From Acidimicrobiaceae bacterium (GTDB taxonomy: Bacteria > Actinomycetota > Acidimicrobiia > Acidimicrobiales > Aldehydirespiratoraceae): 64,000 nucleotides of DNA. Position numbers and translations under genes: made by a program. Below, in pieces: positions 29,831 through 38,902 of this stretch. How positions within the stretch are numbered: position 1 is the first letter of the stretch; every line of letters starts with the position of its first letter. The notes below the pieces were generated by a model, which made no database searches, was not told where the DNA came from, and saw only the letters and a list, made by a program, of their open reading frames with translations. The stretch covers positions 24,275 to 88,274 of the forward strand of contig JAPOUM010000014.1 of the NCBI GenBank assembly GCA_026708645.1, in the 5' to 3' direction.

Positions 29831-31354
29831 TCAACTCGTCGGCGACTCCTCGGCTGTCGATTCAGAAGTGATCGGTGACGTTTCTAGCGGCGCCGGCGGA
29901 TCTGTAGCGTCTATCGCGACGCTGCCGGGGCTGCTCGACGGAGTGTCCCGATCAACGCTCTCGGCAACGCTCTCGGGGACGCCCGCAGGAGCGCTCCGAG
30001 ACATAGCATCCTTGGAGGAGCGGAGGATAGCGGCGCCGCCGACGGCAGCGACAGCGGACGCGATCAGGATGCCGATCTTGGCTTCGTCGGCGATCTCGCT
30101 CGACTCGAAGGCCAGGTTCGTGATGAACAAAGACACGGTGAAGCCGATGCCCGCGACTGCGCCTATGCCTACGACCTTTGGCCAAGTGGCCCCGGCAGGC
30201 AGCTCGCAGAAGCCGAGACGCACAGCGAGCCATGTGAACGACACGACGCCGGCCAGCTTGCCGATCACCAGGCCCAGCGCTATGCCGATCGTGACCGGCG
30301 ACCGCAGAGCATCCTCAAGAGCGCCGGACGACAGCTCCACCCCGGCGTTCGCGAGGGCGAACACGGGAATGATCAACAAGCTGATCCAAGGGCGCAGCAC
30401 GTCGCTGATCCGGTCGACCACCGACACCCGCTCACGCACCTCGAACAGGGCTCTGCGAGCTGTCGCCACACTCAACGATCCTTCGGATATGAAGCGCTGC
30501 AGCAGAGGACTGAAGCGAGTCCGCGACATCAGCGGACGGGCCGGGGCGAACATGCCCATCACCACTCCGGCGATGGTGGCGTGGATCCCCGACTTGAACA
30601 ACGCCAGCCAGAAAGTCACCCCGACCACCAGATACAGCGGCGTGTACCACAGACGCGCCAGGCGCATCATCACCAGCAGCAACACGATCGAGCCCGCAGC
30701 GGCGAGCCACGCCAACGAAATGTCGCTGGTGTAGAAGATGGCGATCACAGCGATCGATCCGATGTCGTCGACGATCGCCAAGGTCAGAAGGAAAATTTTC
30801 AGGGAACTGGGAACGCTGCGACCCAGAAGCGCCACCACCCCCACGGCGAAGGCGATGTCTGTGGCCATCGGGATGCCCCAGCCGCTTGACCCGTCGCCCC
30901 CGGCGTTGAACAGGGCGTAGATCGTCGCAGGCAGGACCATGCCGCCGACCGCTGCCACGGCGGGAAGCGCCGCAGCCGAGGGTCTCCGCAGTTCGCCGAC
31001 CACCAGCTCACGCTTGATCTCGAGGCCCACCACAAAGAAGAACACCACCATCAGGGCGTCGTTGATCCAGTCTTCGAGCTGCTCGTCGAGCACCAGCAGG
31101 CTGCCGAACTCGATGCGTGTGTGGCTCTCGAGCAGTGCGTGGTAGGAGTCACGCCACGGCGAGTTGGCCCAGATCAGCGCCACTGCGGTCGCCGCCAGAA
31201 GAACGATCCCTCCGCCTGCGTGGAACTGCGAGAAGCGCAGCATCGGTCTGCCGATGCGGCGGGCCAGGCGACGGTCGCTGCCGATCCAGGTCAGCGGCGA
31301 CGGCTGCAGCGACGACGCGAGGCTCGTCTCGTCAGATGCCGTGTGAGAGTCCAT
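29831..31354 (-). CDS. nhaA: Na+/H+ antiporter NhaA
   Basis: 507 residues with about 12 membrane helices. Key family features: NDALMVVFFFVVGLEIKRELVVGEL, PMATDIAFAVGVVALLG, and LTLAIVDDIGSIAVIAIFYT, whose paired aspartates are the ion-binding site. ATIAGVVMGMFAPA and an unwound helix follow. The C-terminal 80 residues are a Ser/Pro/Asp-rich extension not needed for transport. It exchanges Na+ for H+ across the plasma membrane at alkaline pH or high salt. It is divergent from the mrp operon. TATGAC lies 8 bases before the ATG, so the transcript may be leaderless. Confidence 0.95.
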   Translation of the reverse strand: MDSHTASDETSLASSLQPSPLTWIGSDRRLARRIGRPMLRFSQFHAGGGIVLLAATAVALIWANSPWRDSYHALLESHTRIEFGSLLVLDEQLEDWINDALMVVFFFVVGLEIKRELVVGELRRPSAAALPAVAAVGGMVLPATIYALFNAGGDGSSGWGIPMATDIAFAVGVVALLGRSVPSSLKIFLLTLAIVDDIGSIAVIAIFYTSDISLAWLAAAGSIVLLLVMMRLARLWYTPLYLVVGVTFWLALFKSGIHATIAGVVMGMFAPARPLMSRTRFSPLLQRFISEGSLSVATARRALFEVRERVSVVDRISDVLRPWISLLIIPVFALANAGVELSSGALEDALRSPVTIGIALGLVIGKLAGVVSFTWLAVRLGFCELPAGATWPKVVGIGAVAGIGFTVSLFITNLAFESSEIADEAKIGILIASAVAAVGGAAILRSSKDAMSRSAPAGVPESVAESVDRDTPSSSPGSVAIDATDPPAPLETSPITSESTAEESPTS

Positions 31355-31362
31355 ACAGAACC

Positions 31363-31368
31363 GTCATA
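31363..31368 (-). promoter_or_regulatory. Possible -10 box for a leaderless nhaA mRNA
   Basis: TATGAC (minus strand) is 8 bases before the nhaA ATG at 31354. The distance would place the transcription start at or next to the initiator A. No good -35 is seen. Confidence 0.28.
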
Positions 31369-31418
31369 CGGTAGGCGCTCTGCGCGGGCGCCCACACTCA
31401 CCTATTCGCTCGGCCTCT

Positions 31419-31424
31419 TAGAAT
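31419..31424 (+). promoter_or_regulatory. Possible -10 box of the mrp operon
   Basis: TAGAAT matches 5 of 6 bases of the -10 consensus and lies 66 bases before the mrpA ATG, in the 136-base divergent gap shared with nhaA. No -35 of quality is seen at 16-18 bases. Confidence 0.3.
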
Positions 31425-31490
31425 GGCCGCGCTGATGGCCCGCCGCGAACGCTCTACTTCACATTCGATCATCAGGATCGGCGACCGGAC

Positions 31491-33863
31491 ATGATCGCCG
31501 GCCTGCTTCTGGGGCATGGCGCGGTCTGTTTGGCGCTGGCCCTGGCCGGGCGGCGGTTGGGGCGCCGCAGCCTGCTGATCGCCGCCGCGCCGCCCGCCGC
31601 CGCGACGATCTGGGGCGTCAGCAGGCTGGGCGTCGACGAGCCCGCGCAGGCGCATCTGGTGTGGGCTGAGGGTCTCGACCTGGCGATGACTTTCCGGGTG
31701 GACGACTTCGTCGAGATCATGACCCTGATCGTCTCGGGGATAGGGGTGGCGGTCTTCGTCTACGCGTACGGCTATTTCACAGACGACGACGGCTCGGTCG
31801 GGCGCTTCGCGGCGACGCTTCTGGCTTTCTCCACGGCGATGCTGGGTTTGGTCTGGTCGGATTCGGTCTGGTCGCTGTTCGTCTTCTGGGAGATGACGTC
31901 GGTGACGTCGTTCCTGCTGGTCGGCCACAAGAACACCGATCCCGGGGCGCTCGTCGCGGCTCGGCGCGCGCTGATGGTGACCGGCGGAGGCGGGCTTGCG
32001 CTGCTGGCCGGACTGTTGCTGGTGAGCCATGCCGCGGACGCGACGCTGCTCAGCGAGATCGGCCCGACAGAGGGCGCCTCGGCGACTGTCGGGGCGGTCC
32101 TGGTGATGTTGGCCGCCGCCACCAAATCGGCTCAAGTCCCCTTCCACGCCTGGCTTCCCGGCGCGATGGTGGCGCCCACCCCGGTGAGCGCCTATCTGCA
32201 TTCGGCGACGATGGTGAAAGCCGGTGTGGTGCTGGTGGCGGTGCTGGGGCCTGTTCTGGGTGCGTTGGACGCATGGAAGACGCTGGGCCTCGCTTTCGGA
32301 ATCGTCTCGATCGTCTGGGGGGCGGTCGGGGCCCTGCGCCAGCGCGACGCCAAGCTGATACTGGCTTGGGGGACCGTTTCTCAACTGGGGCTGTTGATCA
32401 CCCTGTTCTGTGTCGGCACCCCCAAGGCCACGCTGGCCGCGGTGACGCTGCTGGTGTCGCACGCATTGTTCAAAGGCGCCTTGTTCTTGATCGTCGGAGA
32501 GGTCGACGTGCGTGCCGGCACCCGCGACATCGACCAGCTCGGCGGGCTGGCACGCTCCATGCCGGGCGCCTGCGCCGCGGCGCTGCTGGCCGGACTGTCG
32601 ATGGCGGGAGTCCCTCCGCTTCTGGGCTTCGTGGCCAAAGAGACCGCCATCGAAGCGACCCTGGCGCTGGCCGGGATCGAGTTGTGGCTGGTCGGCGCGG
32701 GCGTGATCGGCGGCTCCGTGCTGACAGTAGCCTACACGGTGCGACTGCTGGCAGGCATGTTCGGGTCGGGGCCGGCGACGCCGCTGCGCCCGCACCGAAG
32801 CGGGCTGGCGGCCCCGTCACGGGTTCTGGCGCTGGCCGGAGTGGCGGGCTATTTCGCTCTGGGGCCATTGGAAGAACTGATCGGGCCCGCCGCCGAGCGG
32901 CTGGCAGCCGACAGCGTCGGGCATCTGCATCAATGGCCGGGACTGACGCTCGGCTTCTGGGTCTCTGTGGCTGTGCTGACGCTGGGCGCCGCAGGGGGGA
33001 TGGCGGCCGGACGGCGCCTGCCGAGCGTCCCGAAGGGACATGCTGCCCGCCTCACGGACGCTGTGATCGATTTCACCCTGGTCTCAGGCCGCGAGCTCTG
33101 CGCTCGGCTTCAGCACGGCTCGCTGCCCGTCTACTTGGTGACCATGGCCACCACAGTGGCTCTGGCGGCCGTGCCTTTCGCGGTGCATCTCGCCTCGGAC
33201 TCCGACAGCTTCGACCATCTGATCTGGTGGCACAGCCCGCTGCAGGCCGTAGTGGCGCTGGCTGCGGTGGCGGCGAGCCTGGGACTCGCCGCCGTCGGCA
33301 CGCGTCTCGGCGCGGGTTTGGCGCTCGGAGCGACCGGACTGTCGCTGGCGGCGCTGTTCGTGATCCACGGCGCCGCCGACCTGGCGCTCACGCAGCTGCT
33401 GGTGGAAGCGGCGATCGTGGTCGGGTTCGTGCTCGCTTTCGGGCACCTGTCGCGCCGCTTCCCGCAGGTGGGTCTGCGCTGGCGGGCCGTGCGGATGGCT
33501 GTCGCCGGGCTCGGAGGCGCCGCGGTCGTGGCCGGTCTGGTAGCGGCGTCCCATGAGCCGGTGGCCGAGCCGCCGCTCGACGAGATGGCGACGCAGGCAG
33601 CCGAACAAGGCGGCGGCAACAACGTCGTCAACGTGATCCTGACCGACATCCGCGCTCTCGACACTCTCGGGGAGGTCTTCGTTCTGGCCGTCGTCGCTCT
33701 GGGCGTTCTGGCTCTGGCCCGCGCCTCACGCCACGGCGGCAGCGTCCACGAAGCCGACGAGGTCGGCGAGGTCGGCGAGGTCGGCGAAACCGCAGGCACC
33801 GGCGAAGCCGCACGGGGCGTCGCCGTGGCGCGGGCCGCTGGCGCCGGAGACGGATCACGATGA
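31491..33863 (+). CDS. mrpA: Mrp Na+/H+ antiporter subunit A (with MbhD/E-like C-terminus)
   Basis: 790 residues with about 20 hydrophobic helices. The NuoL/ND5-like proton channel is clear: WEMTSVTSFLLVGHKNTDPG, AAATKSAQVPFHAWLPGAM, APTPVSAYLHSATMVKAG and LLVSHALFKGALFLIVGEVD carry the conserved Glu, Lys and His. The C-terminal third (LTQLLVEAAIVVGFVLAF..., NNVVNVILTDIRALDTLGE) is the MbhD/E (DUF4040) region fused to MrpA in this antiporter type. It is the largest membrane subunit of a complex exchanging Na+ for H+. Its cytoplasmic tail contains three perfect copies of a 9-bp unit (GAGGTCGGC, 33759-33785) encoding GEV repeats. It overlaps mrpB by 4 bases. Confidence 0.94.
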   Translation: MIAGLLLGHGAVCLALALAGRRLGRRSLLIAAAPPAAATIWGVSRLGVDEPAQAHLVWAEGLDLAMTFRVDDFVEIMTLIVSGIGVAVFVYAYGYFTDDDGSVGRFAATLLAFSTAMLGLVWSDSVWSLFVFWEMTSVTSFLLVGHKNTDPGALVAARRALMVTGGGGLALLAGLLLVSHAADATLLSEIGPTEGASATVGAVLVMLAAATKSAQVPFHAWLPGAMVAPTPVSAYLHSATMVKAGVVLVAVLGPVLGALDAWKTLGLAFGIVSIVWGAVGALRQRDAKLILAWGTVSQLGLLITLFCVGTPKATLAAVTLLVSHALFKGALFLIVGEVDVRAGTRDIDQLGGLARSMPGACAAALLAGLSMAGVPPLLGFVAKETAIEATLALAGIELWLVGAGVIGGSVLTVAYTVRLLAGMFGSGPATPLRPHRSGLAAPSRVLALAGVAGYFALGPLEELIGPAAERLAADSVGHLHQWPGLTLGFWVSVAVLTLGAAGGMAAGRRLPSVPKGHAARLTDAVIDFTLVSGRELCARLQHGSLPVYLVTMATTVALAAVPFAVHLASDSDSFDHLIWWHSPLQAVVALAAVAASLGLAAVGTRLGAGLALGATGLSLAALFVIHGAADLALTQLLVEAAIVVGFVLAFGHLSRRFPQVGLRWRAVRMAVAGLGGAAVVAGLVAASHEPVAEPPLDEMATQAAEQGGGNNVVNVILTDIRALDTLGEVFVLAVVALGVLALARASRHGGSVHEADEVGEVGEVGETAGTGEAARGVAVARAAGAGDGSR

Positions 33864-34408
33864 CCGAGACGCTTTCGCCGATCATCCGCCTGGGCACCAG
33901 AGCCGCCAGCCCTTTCGCCGTGATCGTCGGCTTCTATCTGCTGTTCGCAGGGCACAACAGCCCCGGCGGAGGCTTCGCCGCGGGCTTGGTGTTCGGCGCG
34001 GTGCTCGCTTTGCGCACCATCGCCGGATTTCAGCCCGCAGGCAACGGATTGACACTGCTGGCTGCAGGAGCGGTGATATCGGCGAGCGTGGCCTTGATGC
34101 CGCTGGCTTGGGGCGACGTGCTGTTCGACCAGCAAGTGATCTCGACCGAACTGCCGCTGCTGGGCGAGATCAAGACCGGTTCGGCTCTGCTGTTCGATTT
34201 GGGCGTGACTTCGATGGTCGTGGGCACAGTCGTCGCGGTGCTCGACGGTCTGGGCGTCGCAGAGTTCGCTGCATCCCCCGCTGAAGCCGCAGCAAGCCCC
34301 GATCCTGCGACTGCCGGTGAAGCAGGAACCGCAGCAGAGGCTGCCCCCGAAGCCGGGCGCCCTGCCGGGCACGGCCGACGCCCCGACAGCGGGGAGGCAG
34401 GTCCGTGA
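33860..34408 (+). CDS. mrpB: Mrp Na+/H+ antiporter subunit B
   Basis: 182 residues. SPIIRLGTRAASPFAVIVGF and YLLFAGHNSPGGGFAAGLVF are the hallmark MnhB sequences, within four membrane helices. The last 45 residues are an Ala/Glu/Pro-rich soluble tail beyond the family's usual end. The ATG overlaps mrpA as ATGA, and the GTG of mrpC overlaps its stop. Confidence 0.94.
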   Translation: MTETLSPIIRLGTRAASPFAVIVGFYLLFAGHNSPGGGFAAGLVFGAVLALRTIAGFQPAGNGLTLLAAGAVISASVALMPLAWGDVLFDQQVISTELPLLGEIKTGSALLFDLGVTSMVVGTVVAVLDGLGVAEFAASPAEAAASPDPATAGEAGTAAEAAPEAGRPAGHGRRPDSGEAGP

Positions 34409-34860
34409 GTTCTGCTCTGTTGCTGGTCGTCGGCGGTTTGACCGCGGTGGGGCTCTACTTCTTGACCGGGCGCTCGCTCAGCCGCGTCGTGCTCGGCTAC
34501 TCACTGCTGGGCCACGCAGCCGTCGTCGCGCTGGTCGTCGCCGGGGGAAGCGCCGGGGAGGCGCCAATCGTCGGACAGGCCGAGCCGCAGGACATGTCCA
34601 ACCCGCTGCCGCAGGCTTTGACGCTCACCGCCATCGTCATCTCGTTCGGTTTGACGTTGTTCCTGCTGGCTCTGGCCAAACGCCAGCGCGTGCTCTCGGG
34701 TGACGACCTAGTCGAAGACGACCTCGAGGACCGCCGCATCGCGGATCCCGACGCGCCGCCCGCACCAGACGACGCAGGCGGCGCCGATCACGCCGAGTCC
34801 GAGCACCCGGCCGACGCCGCCGCAGCCGGCGCTGTCGCGTCCGGCACTGAGGGAACATGA
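34405..34860 (+). CDS. mrpC: Mrp Na+/H+ antiporter subunit C (NuoK-like)
   Basis: 151 residues with three membrane helices: LLLVVGGLTAVGLYFLTGRS, VLGYSLLGHAAVVALVVAGG and ALTLTAIVISFGLTLFLLAL. This is the NuoK-like fold, with DMSNPLPQALTLTAIVI as the MrpC signature. An acidic, Ala-rich tail of about 55 residues follows. It is coupled to mrpB and mrpD by 4-base overlaps. Confidence 0.93.
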   Translation: MSSALLLVVGGLTAVGLYFLTGRSLSRVVLGYSLLGHAAVVALVVAGGSAGEAPIVGQAEPQDMSNPLPQALTLTAIVISFGLTLFLLALAKRQRVLSGDDLVEDDLEDRRIADPDAPPAPDDAGGADHAESEHPADAAAAGAVASGTEGT

Positions 34861-36338
34861 CCGCGCTGATCTCCATCGCGGTGATCGCCCCGCTGCTGGG
34901 CGGCGGCGTCAGTCTGGCGTTGCGGAACCACCGCAGCTGGCGCGACGCCGCAGTGCTGAGCGGCCTGGGGCTGCCCGCGGCGAGCGCGCTCGTCATGCTG
35001 GCGGCTGTGGCCGCGGACGGCACCCACACGGTCGCTGTGGGCGGCTGGGCGCCGGAACTGGGAATAGTGCTGGTAGCGGACATGTTCGCCGCTTTGATGC
35101 TGCCGGTGGCGCTCACCACGATCTTCGTCGTGGAGATATTCGCCATAGGCCAGCGCCGAGCCCGCTGGGGCGCCGACCCGGCTTTGAGCGGACCTCTGAT
35201 GTGCGTGCTCACCTCCGGGGTTTCGCTGGCTTTCTTGACCGGCGACCTGTTCACGCTGTTCATCGCCTTCGAGTTGATCCTGGTTTCCAGCTACGTGCTG
35301 CTGACGCATCAGGGCGCCGCCGGCCAGGTCCGTTCAGGAATGACCTATGTGGTGATGAACCTGCTGGCGTCGACGCTGTTCCTGTTCGGCGTGGCCTTCG
35401 TCTACTCGGCCACCGGCACGGTCAACCTGGCCCTGCTGGCCGAGCGGATACCGCAGCTGGGCGACGGCGTCCGGTTCGGCATCGGCACCTGGTTCCTGGT
35501 TGTTTTCGGAACCAAGGCGGCGGTGTTCCCGCTGTTCTCGTGGCTCCCGGACTCCTACCCGACGGCGCCCACCACCATCACCGCAGTGTTCGCGGGACTG
35601 CTCACCAAGATCGGCATCTACGCCATGATCCGCTTCCACACTCTCACAGTCATGGACGATCTGGGCCCGGTGATGCTGATGGTCGCTGCCATCACCATGG
35701 TCGTCGGCGGCCTGGGCGCCTTGGCTCAGTCTGACATCAAACGCATACTCTCGTTCCATGTGATCAGCCAGATCGGCTACATGCTGATGGGGCTCGGACT
35801 TTTTTCGGTGGCCGGAACCGCCGCGGCGATCCTGTTCCTGATCCACATAATGCCCGTGAAGGCGGTGCTGTTCCTGGTGGGCGGCCTGATCGAGAACAAC
35901 GAAGGCTCGAGCTCTCTCGACAGAAGCGGCGGCCTGGCCGCCCGCAAGCCGCTGATCGCAGTGATGTTCGCTGTGCCGGCGCTGAGCCTCGCAGGAATCC
36001 CGCCGTTCTCGGGCTTCGTTGCGAAACTGGCGGTCGTGTCGGCGGCGATCGACGCTTCCGCCACGGTCGCCGTGGTGGCCGCGCTGGTGGCCGGGGCTTT
36101 GACTCTGCTGTCGATGTGGAAAATCTGGAACGCGGTCTTCTGGAGCAGGCCCGCGGCCGATCCCAGCCCAGGCCCGGCTGTGAGAAGCGGCGCCAAGACG
36201 ATGCACTCCGCCACAGCGCTGGCGGTGATCGGAACGCTAGTCGTGTCACTGCTGGCCGGGCCGTTGCTGGACCTGTCGACGCAAGCAGCCGAAGACCTGC
36301 GTGATCGCAGCGTCTACATCGAGGCGGTGCTCCCGTGA
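34857..36338 (+). CDS. mrpD: Mrp Na+/H+ antiporter subunit D
   Basis: 493 residues, a NuoN/NuoM-like subunit with about 14 helices. FIAFELILVSSYVLLTHQG holds the TM5 glutamate. TKAAVFPLFSWLPDSYPTAP contains the conserved lysine, followed by FAGLLTKIGIYAMIRF and LSFHVISQIGYMLMGLGLF. ATGA overlap with mrpC; it overlaps mrpE by 4 bases. It forms the second proton-translocating antiporter-like subunit of the complex. Confidence 0.95.
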   Translation: MTALISIAVIAPLLGGGVSLALRNHRSWRDAAVLSGLGLPAASALVMLAAVAADGTHTVAVGGWAPELGIVLVADMFAALMLPVALTTIFVVEIFAIGQRRARWGADPALSGPLMCVLTSGVSLAFLTGDLFTLFIAFELILVSSYVLLTHQGAAGQVRSGMTYVVMNLLASTLFLFGVAFVYSATGTVNLALLAERIPQLGDGVRFGIGTWFLVVFGTKAAVFPLFSWLPDSYPTAPTTITAVFAGLLTKIGIYAMIRFHTLTVMDDLGPVMLMVAAITMVVGGLGALAQSDIKRILSFHVISQIGYMLMGLGLFSVAGTAAAILFLIHIMPVKAVLFLVGGLIENNEGSSSLDRSGGLAARKPLIAVMFAVPALSLAGIPPFSGFVAKLAVVSAAIDASATVAVVAALVAGALTLLSMWKIWNAVFWSRPAADPSPGPAVRSGAKTMHSATALAVIGTLVVSLLAGPLLDLSTQAAEDLRDRSVYIEAVLP

Positions 36339-36838
36339 GACGCTTGAGGGCGATGTCGCGCCGGTCCCTGTCTGTGATCAGCCTCACGCTTGTGTGGTGC
36401 GGGCTGTGGGGCGCCGTCTCGTTCGCCAACGTTGCGTCCGGGCTGGCTCTGTCGCTGCTGCTCAGCACCGACTGGGCGAGCGGCGCAGGAGCGATCCGGC
36501 TCAGGCCGTTGTTGAAGTTCACCTGGCTGGTGATCGTCGATCTGGTCCGCTCGACGATCGACGTGGCCATCGAGATCCTCACGCCGACGGACCGCACCGA
36601 AGAAGCCATCGTCGCGGTGGATCTGCCGGCGACCGGCAGTGCTCACGTGCTGCTGCTCTCGGCCGCGATGACCCTCAGCCCCGGCACGGCAGTTGTGGAC
36701 GTGAACCCCGAAACCGGGCGCTACTACATTCATATGCTTCATGTCAGCAAGCTGGAAGCGACCGTGGCTCACGCCGTTCAGCTGGGTGATCTGGCCTGTG
36801 CCGCGCTGCCGGATCCTGCGGCGGGTGTCGCGTCATGA
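36335..36838 (+). CDS. mrpE: Mrp Na+/H+ antiporter subunit E
   Basis: 167 residues. Two N-terminal membrane helices (LTLVWCGLWGAVSFANVASG...) and the conserved region LKFTWLVIVDLVRSTIDVAIEIL are followed by the soluble MnhE domain with LLLSAAMTLSPGTAVVDVN. It starts with GTG overlapping mrpD and ends overlapping mrpF by 4 bases. Confidence 0.92.
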   Translation: MRRLRAMSRRSLSVISLTLVWCGLWGAVSFANVASGLALSLLLSTDWASGAGAIRLRPLLKFTWLVIVDLVRSTIDVAIEILTPTDRTEEAIVAVDLPATGSAHVLLLSAAMTLSPGTAVVDVNPETGRYYIHMLHVSKLEATVAHAVQLGDLACAALPDPAAGVAS

Positions 36839-37113
36839 TCGTTGCGGTCGCTATCGGCGGCTTCGCGTTCGCCGGCCTTTGCGGGCTCTACCGGCTGGTG
36901 CGCGGCCCGAGCCTGGCGGACCGGATGATCGCTGTGGAGGTGGTGCTGGTGTCTCTGGCGGGCGCTCTAGCCGTCGACGCCGCCAACCGCCAAAGCGAGA
37001 CGTTCCTGGTGACGCTCATCGTCATCGCTCTTGTGGGGCTGGCGGGCACCTTCGCGGCGAGCCGATTCCTCGAACGAGACGTCGGCGCTGCAGGCCATAG
37101 GGGCCGGCAGTGA
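36835..37113 (+). CDS. mrpF: Mrp Na+/H+ antiporter subunit F
   Basis: 92 residues with three helices; YRLVRGPSLADRMIAVEVVL is the MrpF signature, and TLIVIALVGLAGTFAASRFLE follows. ATGA overlap with mrpE and GTGA overlap with mrpG. Small accessory subunit required for complex stability in characterised Mrp antiporters. Confidence 0.93.
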   Translation: MIVAVAIGGFAFAGLCGLYRLVRGPSLADRMIAVEVVLVSLAGALAVDAANRQSETFLVTLIVIALVGLAGTFAASRFLERDVGAAGHRGRQ

Positions 37114-37445
37114 CTGTCGTCGCCGAGTTGATGATGGCCCTCGGCGCCGGCGCCGCCGTGCTCGCCGGGGTGGGAGTGATTCGTTTCACTACACCGTCGG
37201 CCCGGATCCAATGCGCCGGCAAAGCCAGCCCGGTGGCTCTGCTGCTGGCGTCTCTGGGCGCCGGGCCGTTGCTCGGAGCGGCAGGGTCGGCGTATCTGGC
37301 TGTCGCGGCCGCGGCGATGATCGTCACGCTGCCCGCGGTGACGGCTCTGCTGTTGCGGGCGGTGCATCGCACTGCTGACCAGAGTCATCTCGCTGTTGAC
37401 GATCTGGCCGCCGACAGGCTCGCAGCCCGAGAATCGAGCGAATAG
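37110..37445 (+). CDS. mrpG: Mrp Na+/H+ antiporter subunit G
   Basis: 111 residues with three helices. LAGVGVIRFTTPSARIQCAGKASPVA is the MnhG/PhaG family core, slightly diverged (TTPSARIQ where RFPDVYTR is common). It is the last gene of the seven-gene mrpABCDEFG operon, and every junction overlaps. It is followed, after 61 bases without a recognised terminator, by convergent rsbW-like and STAS genes. Confidence 0.9.
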   Translation: MTVVAELMMALGAGAAVLAGVGVIRFTTPSARIQCAGKASPVALLLASLGAGPLLGAAGSAYLAVAAAAMIVTLPAVTALLLRAVHRTADQSHLAVDDLAADRLAARESSE

Positions 37446-37506
37446 GCGAGCCCGAGCGCGCCTCCGAGCGTTCCGCTGCGCCTCCGGGGCTGCGCCGAGG
37501 CTGGAG

Positions 37507-38058
37507 CTATCTGGAACCGGAAGGCCTGGAGGTCCGGAACAACAACCGGAGCTTGGTGCCCGCAGAACTCGAGTCGATGATCACTTCGTCGGCCAGGTGA
37601 CGGATCAGCAGAAGACCCATCCCCGACTCATGGCCCAGACGGGCGGGGTTCTCCACCGGCGGCGCCGCCTTCATCAGAGAATCCGCATCAAACCCGGGGC
37701 CTTCGTCGTCGACTCGCACCGACACTGCGCCGTCGATGCAGCAGCAGCTCACTCTCACCGAGTGCGTGCAGCCCGAGCGGATGTGAGCCTGAACCGCGTT
37801 GGTGGCCGCTTCGGACACGGCCACCCGCAGGTCGTCGATGCGCTCGGGTTCCAGGCTCGACTCCAGAGCCGCCACCTCGGCGACCACCAGACGCACCAGC
37901 GACACATAGTCCGTGCGCGCCGGAATCTCTATCTCGATGCCGCCGCCTTCGACATTTGCGATGTCTGCGCCGGCTGCGCCAGGCAGGGCGTTCGGAGCAG
38001 ACGCGCGGTTCTGACGTCGGTCAGCGCGGCCGTCGTTGCGGCGGCTCGCGGGTTTCAC
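37507..38058 (-). CDS. RsbW-type anti-sigma factor / serine protein kinase
   Basis: 183 residues. After a basic, low-complexity 45-residue N-terminus comes a GHKL ATPase (HATPase_c_2): LRVAVSEAATNAVQAH (N-box), VRVDDEGPGFDADSL (G1) and HESGMGLLLIRHLADEV (G2). Such proteins bind a sigma factor and phosphorylate a STAS-domain antagonist. The partner STAS gene is immediately upstream with a GTGA overlap. No sigma factor gene is adjacent, so the target is unknown. The position next to the mrp and tad operons makes stress or surface regulation plausible (inference). Confidence 0.88.
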   Translation of the reverse strand: MKPASRRNDGRADRRQNRASAPNALPGAAGADIANVEGGGIEIEIPARTDYVSLVRLVVAEVAALESSLEPERIDDLRVAVSEAATNAVQAHIRSGCTHSVRVSCCCIDGAVSVRVDDEGPGFDADSLMKAAPPVENPARLGHESGMGLLLIRHLADEVIIDSSSAGTKLRLLFRTSRPSGSR

Positions 38059-38417
38059 TCTTCAGGCCGAGCGCTCGCAAGCGCTGTGCCGGCGATGGAG
38101 TCTACGGATTGGCGCAGAGCCAGGATCTTGTCGAGATCGCAGATCTCGAACACGCGGCGGATGCGCGTCGAGGGGCACACCACCGCCAGATCGCCCCCAC
38201 GCTGGCGCAGCCGTTTGAGCGCGCCCACGATCACGCCGATGCCGAAGGAGTCGAGAAAATCCAGGTCCGACAGATCCACCGCCACAAGGCGGGCGCCTTC
38301 GGCCACGGCTGAGACCACGGCTTGGCGCAGTTCGGGCGCCCCGACCACATCGAGTTCCCCAGATACACGCAACACACACCAAGGCGACTGGTCAAAGCGT
38401 CTGATCGTGACAGACAC
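38055..38417 (-). CDS. Anti-sigma factor antagonist (STAS domain)
   Basis: 120 residues, a single STAS domain: VLRVSGELDVVGAPELRQAV, then LVAVDLSDLDFLDSFGIGV, where the phosphorylatable serine is in FLDSFGI (about residue 58). It is the RsbV/SpoIIAA-type partner of the following kinase: unphosphorylated it sequesters the anti-sigma factor. The GTG start is at 38417, preceded by the AT-rich TACTGTTATGG, which may include a -10 for a leaderless transcript. Confidence 0.9.
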   Translation of the reverse strand: MSVTIRRFDQSPWCVLRVSGELDVVGAPELRQAVVSAVAEGARLVAVDLSDLDFLDSFGIGVIVGALKRLRQRGGDLAVVCPSTRIRRVFEICDLDKILALRQSVDSIAGTALASARPEE

Positions 38418-38464
38418 AAGCCATAACAGTACCGCAGCGGAGAGCGACTCGGCGCGGCCTTCGG

Positions 38465-38899
38465 CTACTCCAAGCGCATCGTGGCGCGAGCCTCGAACAC
38501 CGCGTCGGTCACGAGCACCCCCACCAGCGGCACATCGGTGGGATCGCGATAGACCAGCCGCACTGTCGCATTGCCGTCGACCCGCCGCACCTCGACCGTG
38601 AGCCGGCTCGGGTCCAGGTCGGCTGCATCAACCGCGGCCGAGCGCACCGCGGGATCGTCGCCGCCCACCGCGGCCGAGCGCACCGCCTCGCGGGCTGCAT
38701 GAGTCACCAGCACCCGCGTGCGCACCAGCAAACCCACCTGCACGACGACGAGCAGCATCAAAGCGAAGAAGGGCATCAACAGCGCCATCTCCACCGTCGC
38801 CTGAGCGCGCTCCCGATCGCGATGCAGGCCTGACCGACGCGGCTGCCCGGCTCTGCGATCAGCCCGGCGCCCGCAAAGGCGGCGGCAAGTCCCTGTCAC
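38465..38899 (-). CDS. tadE: TadE-family pilus assembly protein
   Basis: 144 residues from a GTG at 38899. The TadE signature ERAQATVEMALLMPFFALML begins the membrane helix. VRTRVLVTHAAREAVRSAAV and a beta-rich exported domain follow. The first 28 residues are Arg/Cys-rich and probably not conserved, so a start further in is possible. TadE-like proteins are processed pseudopilins of the Flp pilus. It lies 4 bases after the Flp pilin gene. Confidence 0.85.
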   Translation of the reverse strand: MTGTCRRLCGRRADRRAGQPRRSGLHRDRERAQATVEMALLMPFFALMLLVVVQVGLLVRTRVLVTHAAREAVRSAAVGGDDPAVRSAAVDAADLDPSRLTVEVRRVDGNATVRLVYRDPTDVPLVGVLVTDAVFEARATMRLE

Positions 38900-38902
38900 C
38901 GT

